Shown here in pieces: positions 1-8,897 of a stretch of 28,243 nucleotides of DNA. The notes under the pieces are model-generated. The model saw only the letters and a list, made by a program, of their open reading frames with translations, made no database searches and was not told the origin of the DNA. Origin of the DNA: Candidatus Woesearchaeota archaeon (GTDB lineage Archaea > Nanobdellota > Nanobdellia > Woesearchaeales > JACPBV01); the NCBI GenBank assembly GCA_019322475.1, contig JAHWIN010000085.1, positions 1 through 28,243 of the forward strand, given 5' to 3'. A program made the translations under genes and the position numbers. The first letter of the stretch is position 1, and each line of letters starts with the position of its first letter.

Positions 1-1
1 C

Positions 2-466
2 CACCACCCCACCGCCGCGAACCGCCCCCCCCCAGCCGCCAGCGGAGGGGGGGGCGCAACAATCGTAGGAAGGACGTCAAAGATGTCTGCAGGAGATCTG
101 GGGGGATATGCTGAAGCCAATAATAAATGCACCAGCGAGTTCTCCGGAAGCCATGTGTGCACCGTCAATGAGATATTAAATACGATAATAACCTATGGAG
201 ATACCATAACTTCACTTAATGGATGGGAAGAGGGCCAATCAGGCTGGATAATGGGGGGTCCTCCAGGATACAACGCTGTTTCAGTCAATGATTGTGACGG
301 GTTCACTTCAGATGACTCTTTGTATTATGGGAGGTATTGGCTCTTTGTCTTTAGTGTGACAGAGCCCTCAGGCCCTGGACAGCTTCCGACTACAACTTAC
401 TATAATCAGGGAAAAGGGATGTTGAGCAGCTGCAATTCAGATTTGCCGATTGCCTGCTGCGGGTGA
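2..466 (+). CDS. 3' part of a secreted surface protein, C-terminal Cys-containing domain (5' end missing)
   Basis: The reading frame is open to the left edge of the window, so this is the tail of a longer gene. An ATG at 83 is not a credible start, because homology to the next gene begins before it. From about base 59 the frame (TIVGRTS...GGYAEANNKC) aligns with the last ~130 residues of the 920-aa protein downstream (FAGKTS...GYAAANALC), including the GSH-C, W-GGPPGY, NDC-GF, GR-W and CNS-PI-CC positions. The paired cysteines and the context of a secreted paralogue suggest an extracellular, disulfide-stabilised recognition domain, loosely C-type-lectin-like; this function is inferred. Bases 1-58 are extremely GC-rich and do not match the paralogue, so the translation of that part (HHPTAANRPP...) should not be trusted. 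The next gene starts 58 bases downstream and may share its transcript. Confidence 0.75.
   Translation, partial: HHPTAANRPPPAASGGGGATIVGRTSKMSAGDLGGYAEANNKCTSEFSGSHVCTVNEILNTIITYGDTITSLNGWEEGQSGWIMGGPPGYNAVSVNDCDGFTSDDSLYYGRYWLFVFSVTEPSGPGQLPTTTYYNQGKGMLSSCNSDLPIACCG
24..55. repeat. GC-only inverted repeat at the contig start
   Basis: G plus eight C at 24-32 are exactly complementary to eight G plus C at 47-55, with a 14-base loop. The whole of 1-58 is far richer in G+C than anything else in the window. It is probably a contig-end sequencing or assembly artefact rather than a biological hairpin. Confidence 0.5.
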
Positions 467-523
467 GCAGTTAGTGTGATTGAGTTATAGGATAATTTCA
501 GAAAAAAGGGAGGTGTTTTGTAT

Positions 524-3286
524 ATGCTAAAGAAAATATTAAGTATGGTCCTTGTGTTTGTTCTTTTTGCAGGCCTGGCAAGCGCTGCTTCGTGGGTCAA
601 TGACCCTTCAACATGCCCAAAGAGCGACCCTGATTTTCTTGGAGTGCTTTGCTCTTATGACTCATTCATGTGCGGAGGATCCTGCTATTCAGGGGTTATA
701 AGCCCGCCTTCAGCTGCAGCAGAATCATCTACTGTCTATTATTCGGGCTTAGGGGGAGGCTATATCCTTGACTGCTTTTCTATCGATGGTGCTGAGCCTT
801 ACTGTGATAATAATGGTAATGTATGGTGCAATGCAGATCCAGGCTGCACCGCTGTCCATAGATTAACCCAGTGCACTGCAGATGCGTGGGAAACATCCCA
901 ATGTTCAGGATGTATCAGCGGCTATCAATCATGCGACGGGCCTTATACAGATGCGAATGGATGTGAAATACGAACATACGTAACATCCTATGGAGAGCCG
1001 AATGTCGTGTATATAGATGGCTGTGATTATGACTGTATCGGGGATTATGAAGACTGTGATGGGGATATGGGCGAAGGCGGGAACGGGTGTGAAATATTGG
1101 ATGGGGGGCCTTGTATGATTGGGGAGGTAGTTGGGACATACGAGGGCTGCAAGTGTGAAGGTGATATTAACAGTTTTGAGACAGGAATCCAGATTAAATA
1201 TTCAAGCAACGACCCTCTGCTCTGGGGCAGGCAGTTTGGAGATGGCTCTATAGCGAGCTTAAGCTCTGTAACAGGAGGGATTTTTGGGATAGACAATTCC
1301 GGAAAGGTAGGCATAGGGACAATAACGCCTCAGGCTTATCTTGATGTAGACGGTACAATCAGGATGCAGGATTTTCTTTCGTGCACTGCTCTGGAGACAG
1401 ATGAAAGCGGCAACCTGGTCTGCGGGGCTGATGCTACGGGTGTAGGTGAAGAGGAGGATCCTGTCTTTGCTGCATGGGATAAAAGGGCAGGGATATTAAT
1501 CACAGAGAGCCAGATAACTGACCTGGAACATTTTGAAAATGCTGATGAGACAGACCCTACAGTTACACTTGCAAAGCTTAGGTCTTTGGTTACCAACGAT
1601 TTCCATAATCTTGGAGGCGCTGATGCTGTCCTTACTGATGTTGATATCTTCAGCATGGGCTATATAAAGAATGCAGGGGAAGCAGACCCAACAGTAGCTG
1701 CTTCAGTCAAGGATGGTGTTTCCTGGACAGAGGTAGCTAACAGGCCTGCAGGATTAGACGATGGCGATGATAATACAGACTGCTCTGTTGGAGGCTCCTG
1801 TGCTTTGATAACCTATGACAGCGAAACTTCGGGCTGGGATAAGACTCAGGGAGATGACCTTCTCATGTCAACTTCTTTTGGAGGGGATGTCAGCGGAACT
1901 TATAATGCTATAGATATAACCTTAAATACAGGATCAGGGATGCAGTCTGATGCAGGGGGGTTAAGCCTGGTCAGAAGCTGCGGTGCAAACCAGCTTCTTA
2001 AGTGGAATGACATGCTTTCTCAATGGTATTGTGCAGAAGATTCCGGTGTAGGCGCAGAGACAGACCCCGTCTTCACCGCATGGGGCAAATCATGGTCAGA
2101 TATCACAGGCGTGCCTGCAGGATTTGCAGACGATGTTGACAATGTTGACGATGCAGATGCAGACCCTGCAAACGAGATGCAGACATTAGGGGTGTCTGGG
2201 AATACGATAACCTTGACGGGCTCTGCTTCTGTTACAGCACCATATGCTGCAACAGCAGGAAGTGTTGCCTGGACCGGTGTCAGCGGCAAGCCGGCAAATC
2301 TTGATGAGGATTCTACTGATGATGTTACTAAGGCAAGCCTACAGTCTGACTTAACAGGGTTAACTCCTAATCTTGGAAATACTGTTGTTACCGGCAACCT
2401 GCGTGTTACCAGCCAGCTGCTTTTAGATTCAGGAGAGATCATCCCTACATCTGCGGTCAGCATAGCAGGGGACAATCTGCCTTCCATTGATGCCTCTTTT
2501 GACCTGGGTTCAACAGAATTAAAATGGAAAGACGGCTATTTTAGCGGGACTGTAGGTGCAGCAACCCTTTCAGGAGACCTGTCTTGTGCAGGGTGTGTTG
2601 CAAGCACAGACATAGCAGACGGAACCATAACAGGCGCAGACATCGCAAATGAGGCAGTCGCAAGCACAGAAATAGCAGACGGAACCATAACAGGCGCTGA
2701 CATAGCAGATAATACCCTAACCGGCGGAAATATTGCAGACGGAACCATAACAGGCGCAGACATCGCAGACGGCACAATAGGCGCAGCTGACCTTGCAGAT
2801 GATGTTGAGGGAGCAGAGTCAAGATGCGGGCCATCCCAATATCTGACTGGAGACGGGCAGTGCAGGTATGTCGGGGCTGACAGCCGCAGCGTCTTTGCAG
2901 GCAAGACCTCAACTAACTATAACGGCCTGATGATTTCCGGCATATTGAAAGGCTATGCAGCTGCAAATGCCTTGTGCGATGCAGATTTCCCCGGCAGCCA
3001 TATATGCAGGGCTGATGAGATATTAGACACTATCACTTATGAGGATTTTGAGTCAATTCCTGGGTGGGATGGAAGCGGATGGGTTGCAGGAGGGCCACCT
3101 GGCTATACCGCTTATGCCAATGATTGTTTAGGCTTTACAACTTCAGCATCTAATGATGGCGGATCTCCACCCAACCCTTATCTTGGAAGGGCATGGTATT
3201 TTAATTATGGAGGGAGCCCAGCAGGTTCAGGATGGCTAGTCACCTGCAACTCTCAGATTCCAATTACCTGCTGCAGGCTGCCTTAG
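524..3286 (+). CDS. secreted modular adhesin-like protein, 920 aa
   Basis: The start is set at ATG 524 because GGGAGGTG at 508-515 lies at good distance; a TTG at 518 is too close to it. Residues 1-21 form a signal peptide (MLKKILSMVLVFVLFAGLASA). Residues ~25-225 are Cys-rich, with two modules at ~127-149 and ~167-191 of the form C-x-GY-x-CDG-x-NGCEI. One tail-fibre-like motif (GKVGIGT) lies near 260. A long stretch follows that shares short motifs with the next protein (RMQDF-SCTALETD, MGYIKNA, RPAGLDDGDD). Three 20-residue tandem repeats containing ADGTITGADIA occupy ~693-752. Residues ~787-920 match the C-terminal domain of the truncated gene upstream. No transmembrane anchor is visible. 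A role in surface attachment is inferred from this architecture; the ligand is unknown. Confidence 0.85.
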   Translation: MLKKILSMVLVFVLFAGLASAASWVNDPSTCPKSDPDFLGVLCSYDSFMCGGSCYSGVISPPSAAAESSTVYYSGLGGGYILDCFSIDGAEPYCDNNGNVWCNADPGCTAVHRLTQCTADAWETSQCSGCISGYQSCDGPYTDANGCEIRTYVTSYGEPNVVYIDGCDYDCIGDYEDCDGDMGEGGNGCEILDGGPCMIGEVVGTYEGCKCEGDINSFETGIQIKYSSNDPLLWGRQFGDGSIASLSSVTGGIFGIDNSGKVGIGTITPQAYLDVDGTIRMQDFLSCTALETDESGNLVCGADATGVGEEEDPVFAAWDKRAGILITESQITDLEHFENADETDPTVTLAKLRSLVTNDFHNLGGADAVLTDVDIFSMGYIKNAGEADPTVAASVKDGVSWTEVANRPAGLDDGDDNTDCSVGGSCALITYDSETSGWDKTQGDDLLMSTSFGGDVSGTYNAIDITLNTGSGMQSDAGGLSLVRSCGANQLLKWNDMLSQWYCAEDSGVGAETDPVFTAWGKSWSDITGVPAGFADDVDNVDDADADPANEMQTLGVSGNTITLTGSASVTAPYAATAGSVAWTGVSGKPANLDEDSTDDVTKASLQSDLTGLTPNLGNTVVTGNLRVTSQLLLDSGEIIPTSAVSIAGDNLPSIDASFDLGSTELKWKDGYFSGTVGAATLSGDLSCAGCVASTDIADGTITGADIANEAVASTEIADGTITGADIADNTLTGGNIADGTITGADIADGTIGAADLADDVEGAESRCGPSQYLTGDGQCRYVGADSRSVFAGKTSTNYNGLMISGILKGYAAANALCDADFPGSHICRADEILDTITYEDFESIPGWDGSGWVAGGPPGYTAYANDCLGFTTSASNDGGSPPNPYLGRAWYFNYGGSPAGSGWLVTCNSQIPITCCRLP
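2601..2780 (+). repeat. three tandem 60-bp coding repeats
   Basis: Units at 2601-2660, 2661-2720 and 2721-2780 each contain GCAGACGGAACCATAACAGG in the same place, so the period is exactly 60 bp (20 aa). The encoded ADGTITGADIA units resemble short beta-strand repeats of fibre stalks. High nucleotide identity suggests recent duplication or slippage. Confidence 0.85.
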
Positions 3287-3342
3287 GGACTGAAAAATAG
3301 CTGATATCCGCCTATAATCAGATGATCATTAGGAGGTATAAT

Positions 3343-3377
3343 AAAAGACAAAGTTTTTGGACTAATTTTGTCTTTTT
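3343..3377 (+). terminator. terminator-like hairpin after the 920-aa gene
   Basis: AAAAGACAAA (3343-3352) pairs perfectly with TTTGTCTTTT (3367-3376), with a 14-base loop and T-rich 3' arm, 57 bases after the stop codon. It plausibly ends the transcript of the first two genes. The stem is AT-rich, so strength is uncertain. Confidence 0.45.
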
Positions 3378-3397
3378 GTAAATTGAAATTTCCAAAC

Positions 3398-3425
3398 CTT
3401 CAAACTTGCTTTTCAAGTATTGAAG
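3398..3425 (+). other. hairpin upstream of the 1804-aa gene
   Basis: CTTCAA-ACTTG (3398-3408) pairs with CAAGT-A-TTGAAG (3414-3425), giving 11 base pairs with one bulged A and a CTTTT loop. It lies about 30 bases before the TATA element of the next gene, so it could end readthrough transcription or bind a regulator. Confidence 0.4.
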
Positions 3426-3451
3426 TTTAGCAATAAGCAAGGCATATTTTG

Positions 3452-3460
3452 TATAAAAAA
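3452..3460 (+). promoter_or_regulatory. TATA box of the 1804-aa surface protein gene
   Basis: TATAAAAAA is centred 27 bases before ATG 3483. No Shine-Dalgarno sequence precedes that ATG, so a leaderless transcript starting at or near it is likely. Confidence 0.55.
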
Positions 3461-3482
3461 TTGTGCTTTGCTGTATATTAGA

Positions 3483-6400
3483 ATGGCTGGAAAAACAATA
3501 ATCTTTATCTTATTGGTTATACTATTTAGCAGCATAGCCTCAGCATCCTATTGGGTCTCTGACCCTTTTACCTGTCCGAAGAGCGACCCCGCTTTTCTTG
3601 GCGTACTCTGCTCTTATGACTCATTTATGTGCGGAGGCTCCTGTTATTCAGGAAATATAAACACTCCTTCTATTGCATCAGAGTCCTTTACTTTGTATTC
3701 TCCATCTTTAGGGGGGGGCTATATCCTTGACTGTTTCTCTATCGACGATACTGAGCCTTACTGCAACAATGACGGAAACCTGTGGTGTAATGCAGACCCA
3801 AGCTGTACAAGCTTAAACAGGATGACCCGATGCACTGCAGATGCCTGGGAAGAATTTGTATGTTCAGGCTGCATGCCTGGTTTTGTGTCATGCAGCGGGG
3901 ATTATGCTGATGCAGACGGCTGCGAGATAGAGGCAGGAGTAACGCCTTATACTGAGCCGAATGTAGTCTATTACCATGATGTCAGCTGCTATTTTGACTG
4001 CAAGGAAGGATACCATGACTGTGATGGCGATGTTGGGACAGACGGAAACGGCTGCGAGATACAGGATGGCATTTCTTGTATGAAAGACAGCTCTGAAGGC
4101 GTATACTCCGGCTGCTACGGCAATATCGGCAACTGCGAGGTAGCTAAATTTGTCTTCGAGACAGGCAGCGAGGTTGAGTACCCTACTGAAGACCCTTTGC
4201 TCTGGGGAGAGCAGAAAGGCGGGGGGCCTATACTTAATCTGGCCTCTCAATCAGGGATATTTAGGGTTACCAACATGGGAGATGTTGCAATAGGCACTAC
4301 TGATTCCCAGGGAGAGCTTCACATCGAGGATTCAAATACTGCAACAATTCATCTTGAGGAATCAGGGCAGGAGGAATGGGAATACAGGGCTGTAACAAGC
4401 GGCCACGGCCTCTATGAGGATAATGTCCCAAGGATGTGGTTTGAGGAGGGAAATGGACATGTCTTGATAAACCCCCTAGGAGGAGGCAACGTAGGAATAG
4501 GAACGACGGGGCCTGAAGGCAAACTCCATGTAGATGATGGTGAAATCGTCATCGTTCCAGATTCTTTTGGGGGAACAGCAAGACGTTCAAGCGATGATAG
4601 TAATATAATAACCGGTGTAGGCACCACATCTGATTATGTCATCTCTGTCCAGGATGGGACAGGAAGGGTTCAGCATTATTGGAATGCAGAACCTTCTGAA
4701 GAGACTTATCTTGTTTCAGGCGAGGAAGCAGGAAAGATCTTATTCAGCCCATCTACCAATGCTTGGTTGGAATTTGATTTTGCAGGAGAGGGTACAGCGG
4801 GGAACCCGATCACATGGGATAGGCAGTTTGTAATACAACAGGACGGCAACGTAGGCATAGGCATAACAAATCCCTCTCAAAGGCTGGATGTAAACGGACA
4901 GATACATGCAACAGGCGACATCTGTACAGACACTGCCTGCTTAAACTCAGCAGGAAGCTGGACTTCAGGAATTGGGGATGAGATCTATAGGTTAAGCGGA
5001 AATGTAGGGATAGGTACAGCAAGCCCGGGAGCAGCCCTTGACATAGACGGAACTGTAAGGATGCAGGATTTTACATCATGCACAGCCTTAGAGACAGATG
5101 CAGCCGGAAACATAGTCTGCGGGACAGATGATTCAGGCCTTGGTGTAGAGACGGATCCAACTGTTCCTGCAGCCATAAAAGACGGAATAAGCTGGACCGA
5201 GCTTTCAGGCATCCCTGCAGGCTTTGCAGACGGCACTGACGCAGACACCAAGCTTACCGACCCGGATATAGCAGCGATGGGCTATATAAAGAATGCTGAC
5301 GAGACAGACCCTACAGTTACGCTTGCAAAGCTTAGCTCTTTGGTGTTAGATGACTTCCATAACCTTGGGGGGGTTGATGCAGACACCAAGCTTACCGACC
5401 CGGATATAGCAGCGATGGGCTATATAAAGAATGCTGATGAGTCCGACCCCACAGTGCTGGCTTCAGTGAAGGACGGCGTGTCATGGCCTGAGATTATAGG
5501 GAGGCCTGCAGGCCTGGACGATGGCGATGATGATACAACCTGCGCAGTTGACGGCACATGCCCAGGTATGACCTATGATTCTGAAACTTTAGCATGGGAC
5601 AAGAACAGCGCAGACGACATAACGACAGCAAATATAGGCTTCCAAAACGTAGACAAGGTTGATGGTTTTGACCTTGACCAGGATGTAAGGACCACATCGA
5701 TACCTTCTTTTGCAGGCTTGGAAATAACAGGCGATCTTCATATAGATGAGCCTGGAAGGCTGTTATTGGATACAGGCCAGGTAGTTCCTGTAAGCTCTGT
5801 AAGCATACAAGGACATCATCTTCCTGAGTCTGACGGCCAGTTCGACCTGGGCTCTTCATCCAAAAGATGGAGGGATGGGTATTTTGGAGGCAATATCAAC
5901 ATTCAAGATGCTAAGATGATCCATTCTGATGGAAATAACCTCAGGTTTGCAGCAGGAGGATTTGAGAGGTGGAGGGTAGAAGGTACAGGCTCAAGGCTTG
6001 TCGGAGGGGCAGGAGCCGCAAGAGGCGCTTCAATAAGGGGCGAAGCAGGGGCAGAGACCATACCTAACTATGCATTCAATAATGACCTATCTACAGGGAT
6101 GTGGTCCCCTGCAGCTTCAACTATAGCTTTAAGCACAGACGGCTCTGAGGCGGTCAGGATAGATAATGACGGCAATGTGGGGATAGGGACCTCAAGCCCT
6201 ACAGGAAGGCTGCAGGTCATAGGTTCTGGAGAAACAATAGGCATGGCAACATTCAACAACGGTTGGCTGCAGATAGGAACTTCTGCAGGAGGAATCACAA
6301 TAGACCCTAACGAGCTTTATTCCAGCGGAGAACACCTCAATCTTGGAACAATTACATCCCATGACATAAGGTTTAACCTGAATGGAAACACAAATGCAGT

Positions 6401-8897
6401 GATCAAGCCTGACGGAAAGGTAGGCATAGGAACAGGCAGCCCGGCAGGAAAACTTCATGTAAAGGGAACAGATTATCCAATCACTAAGTTTGAGCGTGAT
6501 GTTGGAGATTCAACATCAGCAGCATGGTCTGTGCAGGATTTAACAGTTACGACAACAGGGACACCCCAGGAGGATATGGCTGTTGGGCAGTTATTTAATC
6601 TTGGCCCTTCCGGCAATATTGGAAGATTGTTATTTGCTCAGGGAAGCACTTCTGGGCAATATGGGAAGTTTAAGCTGCAGCTTGCTAAGGGGGGTAACCC
6701 TAACTCTAATACCATATTGACAGCATTAGATAATGGCAATGTCGGGATTGGAACTACTGATCCTCAGGCTAAGCTGGATATAATAGGCAATGAGCTTAGG
6801 ATTGAACATACAAGTCCTCAGATAAAATTTACAGACACAGACCATGAGGATTATTGGATCCATGCCAACTCCGATAGGCTCTATTTCCTTTGGGACGAAT
6901 TGGATGACGGAGACTGGGACAGCCCCCATCCTCTTTATCTGCATGGAAGGAATGCTTATTTTGACAGCTCTACTCTTGTAGTTGATGGCTCTGCCAATAG
7001 GGTAGGCATTGGAACAACAAGCCCAGCAACTACCCTTGATGTCAATGGAGGAGCATCTTTTAATGGGATAGAATACAAGGGCAGGTCAGAGTATTCAGAA
7101 AGTGATATAATCTGGAATGCCCAGCCATATATTGAAGCTGAACGGTGGCCGTGGATAGGAACACCAGACTCTTATGTTACAGTAAACAGTCCAGATGCCC
7201 CCTATGGCAAGGTGGCAAAGTCCACATCTTATGATACTATGTACAGCGATTATATGCCTGTCCATGCAGGAGAAACACTCTATGGGGAGATATGGGCTAT
7301 GAGGGACGTTGGAGCAAGCGGAACTGCAGGATTTTTATACATGGGGATAGAAAGGTATGATAAAGATAAAAAGGCAATTGCAGGTAATAGCGGCTGCACT
7401 TATTTTGTTGCCAGCGCAAAAACTGTTCCTGCAGATGGAGTTTGGCATAAGTATTCAGGATATACAACATTGTCAACTTCACATATGCCTTATAGTGGAA
7501 GCGACGGAGGCCCGGTCAGGTATATCAGGGTAAGGATACTCGTCGATTATGATGAAGGGACAATTCCTACTTATTGGTCCGGCATGAAGATAAGGAGGGT
7601 TAAATCACCTGTTGACGAGGGTAATGTAGCTTTTGGAGGGAATGTAGGGATCGGTACGACAACGCCTGCAGAAAATTTGCATATATCCGGGGAGGACGAT
7701 TCAGATTATACTTCTGTCCTTATTTCTGATGCCGGCCTTGGTGCTGACCAAGCCGCACGATTAGAGTTTAATAATTTTGGCATGGGTCATGCAAGCATAA
7801 GAAACCGTCTTGAAGGGGGGACGCATGCACTTATTTTTGATGTAGGGGGTGCTGCTGATATGCTTGCCTTGCGTTCTAACGGCAATGTCGGAATCGGGAC
7901 TACTGATCCGGGAGAGAGTCTGGAGGTTGTGGGAAATATGCAGATTACTGGTGATCCTAATGGCCCTAAACTTTATTTTCAATCCTCCAACACAGGAATA
8001 TGGTTTGATAATTCAGAGAATAAACTTAAATTTGCAGTAGGCGGTTTTACAGATAGGTTAACGATAGAAGGCATTACAGGCGATGTCGGGATAGGGACGA
8101 CAGATCCTAAGGCTAGGCTTGATATCGATGGAGATGTTGCACTAAGGGGGCAGGAGATAATAGATGTGAAATATCAGCTTGTGTCGAGCACATCAGAGGT
8201 TATCGAGTCACCGAGATGCTCATGCGATACAACTCAGTTTGCTAAGGAATGCCCGGATACTTTTTCCGCTTCCTCTTCCGATGTTACTTCTCTTTGTTAC
8301 GATCAAACACAAAACTCTTTGCCTCCATTAGGCATACCTTTTAAGAGGGTATTGGATGTCAGCTTCCGTGACAGCAATGGTGATGAAAGGGAAGGAGGCC
8401 TTAATGTGGGCGGAGGTATCAAGAATGTTGATGGTGTTACATCTCTATACTCTATAACCCTAAAGAGATATCATGTAGAGGCAACAAAAGCACGGGTAGA
8501 AAATACAGTTCCTCTGGATATGGATATCTTGAAGGAATTATGCGCAGATGAAGACGGATGCCAGTTTACCATAGGCATGCGTGACTGGACTAATGACAAG
8601 CCAGGCCTTACTGCATTAAGAGGGCCATACAGGCTTTTTATGTCAAAGACCAGCAATTGGTGGAGAACAGACTTGGACATACAGGATGTTAATGTGGGGT
8701 CTCATTACTCCATGGAAGGAGCAGATGGTAATGGAGTTGTAAATCATGTATTTGGCACCTGGGGCTGTTATTTTACAGATGGGGAATATGCAGCATCTGC
8801 AGGTTCTGATAACAGCGTACAACTAGGGCTGCTTAATACGAATGGCGGCGGCTATAATGATCCGGATATGGTATGTATCTTAACTTTCGATGATTGA
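3483..8897 (+). CDS. giant secreted protein with tail-fibre-like stalk repeats, 1804 aa
   Basis: ATG 3483 is preferred: it begins the signal peptide (MAGKTIIFILLVILFSSIASA) and sits 27 bases after a TATA box. A TTG at 3420 would add residues before the signal peptide. Residues ~22-225 are a Cys-rich head clearly paralogous to the upstream 920-aa protein, with the same C-DG-NGCEI modules. From ~266 to ~1540 there are 11 copies of a G(N/D/K)VGIGT-x-x-P-x-x-x-L-x-(V/I) motif, as in stalks of phage tail fibres and bacterial tail-fibre-domain proteins. A region at ~1212-1376 (NAQPYIEAERWPWIG to WSGMKIRRVKS) looks like a carbohydrate-binding-type beta sandwich. The tail, ~1577-1804, has paired cysteines (CSCDTTQFAKEC) and differs from that of the paralogue. 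I see no peptidase S74 chaperone domain, membrane anchor or sorting motif. A cell-surface fibre for contact with other cells is inferred. Confidence 0.85.
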   Translation: MAGKTIIFILLVILFSSIASASYWVSDPFTCPKSDPAFLGVLCSYDSFMCGGSCYSGNINTPSIASESFTLYSPSLGGGYILDCFSIDDTEPYCNNDGNLWCNADPSCTSLNRMTRCTADAWEEFVCSGCMPGFVSCSGDYADADGCEIEAGVTPYTEPNVVYYHDVSCYFDCKEGYHDCDGDVGTDGNGCEIQDGISCMKDSSEGVYSGCYGNIGNCEVAKFVFETGSEVEYPTEDPLLWGEQKGGGPILNLASQSGIFRVTNMGDVAIGTTDSQGELHIEDSNTATIHLEESGQEEWEYRAVTSGHGLYEDNVPRMWFEEGNGHVLINPLGGGNVGIGTTGPEGKLHVDDGEIVIVPDSFGGTARRSSDDSNIITGVGTTSDYVISVQDGTGRVQHYWNAEPSEETYLVSGEEAGKILFSPSTNAWLEFDFAGEGTAGNPITWDRQFVIQQDGNVGIGITNPSQRLDVNGQIHATGDICTDTACLNSAGSWTSGIGDEIYRLSGNVGIGTASPGAALDIDGTVRMQDFTSCTALETDAAGNIVCGTDDSGLGVETDPTVPAAIKDGISWTELSGIPAGFADGTDADTKLTDPDIAAMGYIKNADETDPTVTLAKLSSLVLDDFHNLGGVDADTKLTDPDIAAMGYIKNADESDPTVLASVKDGVSWPEIIGRPAGLDDGDDDTTCAVDGTCPGMTYDSETLAWDKNSADDITTANIGFQNVDKVDGFDLDQDVRTTSIPSFAGLEITGDLHIDEPGRLLLDTGQVVPVSSVSIQGHHLPESDGQFDLGSSSKRWRDGYFGGNINIQDAKMIHSDGNNLRFAAGGFERWRVEGTGSRLVGGAGAARGASIRGEAGAETIPNYAFNNDLSTGMWSPAASTIALSTDGSEAVRIDNDGNVGIGTSSPTGRLQVIGSGETIGMATFNNGWLQIGTSAGGITIDPNELYSSGEHLNLGTITSHDIRFNLNGNTNAVIKPDGKVGIGTGSPAGKLHVKGTDYPITKFERDVGDSTSAAWSVQDLTVTTTGTPQEDMAVGQLFNLGPSGNIGRLLFAQGSTSGQYGKFKLQLAKGGNPNSNTILTALDNGNVGIGTTDPQAKLDIIGNELRIEHTSPQIKFTDTDHEDYWIHANSDRLYFLWDELDDGDWDSPHPLYLHGRNAYFDSSTLVVDGSANRVGIGTTSPATTLDVNGGASFNGIEYKGRSEYSESDIIWNAQPYIEAERWPWIGTPDSYVTVNSPDAPYGKVAKSTSYDTMYSDYMPVHAGETLYGEIWAMRDVGASGTAGFLYMGIERYDKDKKAIAGNSGCTYFVASAKTVPADGVWHKYSGYTTLSTSHMPYSGSDGGPVRYIRVRILVDYDEGTIPTYWSGMKIRRVKSPVDEGNVAFGGNVGIGTTTPAENLHISGEDDSDYTSVLISDAGLGADQAARLEFNNFGMGHASIRNRLEGGTHALIFDVGGAADMLALRSNGNVGIGTTDPGESLEVVGNMQITGDPNGPKLYFQSSNTGIWFDNSENKLKFAVGGFTDRLTIEGITGDVGIGTTDPKARLDIDGDVALRGQEIIDVKYQLVSSTSEVIESPRCSCDTTQFAKECPDTFSASSSDVTSLCYDQTQNSLPPLGIPFKRVLDVSFRDSNGDEREGGLNVGGGIKNVDGVTSLYSITLKRYHVEATKARVENTVPLDMDILKELCADEDGCQFTIGMRDWTNDKPGLTALRGPYRLFMSKTSNWWRTDLDIQDVNVGSHYSMEGADGNGVVNHVFGTWGCYFTDGEYAASAGSDNSVQLGLLNTNGGGYNDPDMVCILTFDD
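5241..5437 (+). repeat. 59-bp perfect direct repeat within the 1804-aa gene
   Basis: Bases 5241-5299 and 5379-5437 are identical over 59 positions and lie 138 bp (46 codons) apart. They encode ADTKLTDPDIAAMGYIKNAD. The related MGYIKNA segment occurs once in the 920-aa paralogue, so the second copy probably arose by internal duplication. Confidence 0.8.

Noticed and set aside
83..466. Complete 127-aa gene starting at ATG 83
   Set aside because: The homology extends upstream of this ATG, and it lacks a signal peptide and ribosome site, so it is the tail of a truncated gene.
2601..2780. CRISPR array
   Set aside because: The repeats are contiguous and in frame within a protein gene; no spacers.
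3420..3482. TTG start for the 1804-aa protein
   Set aside because: It would lie within a hairpin and upstream of the TATA box, and would place 21 residues before the signal peptide.
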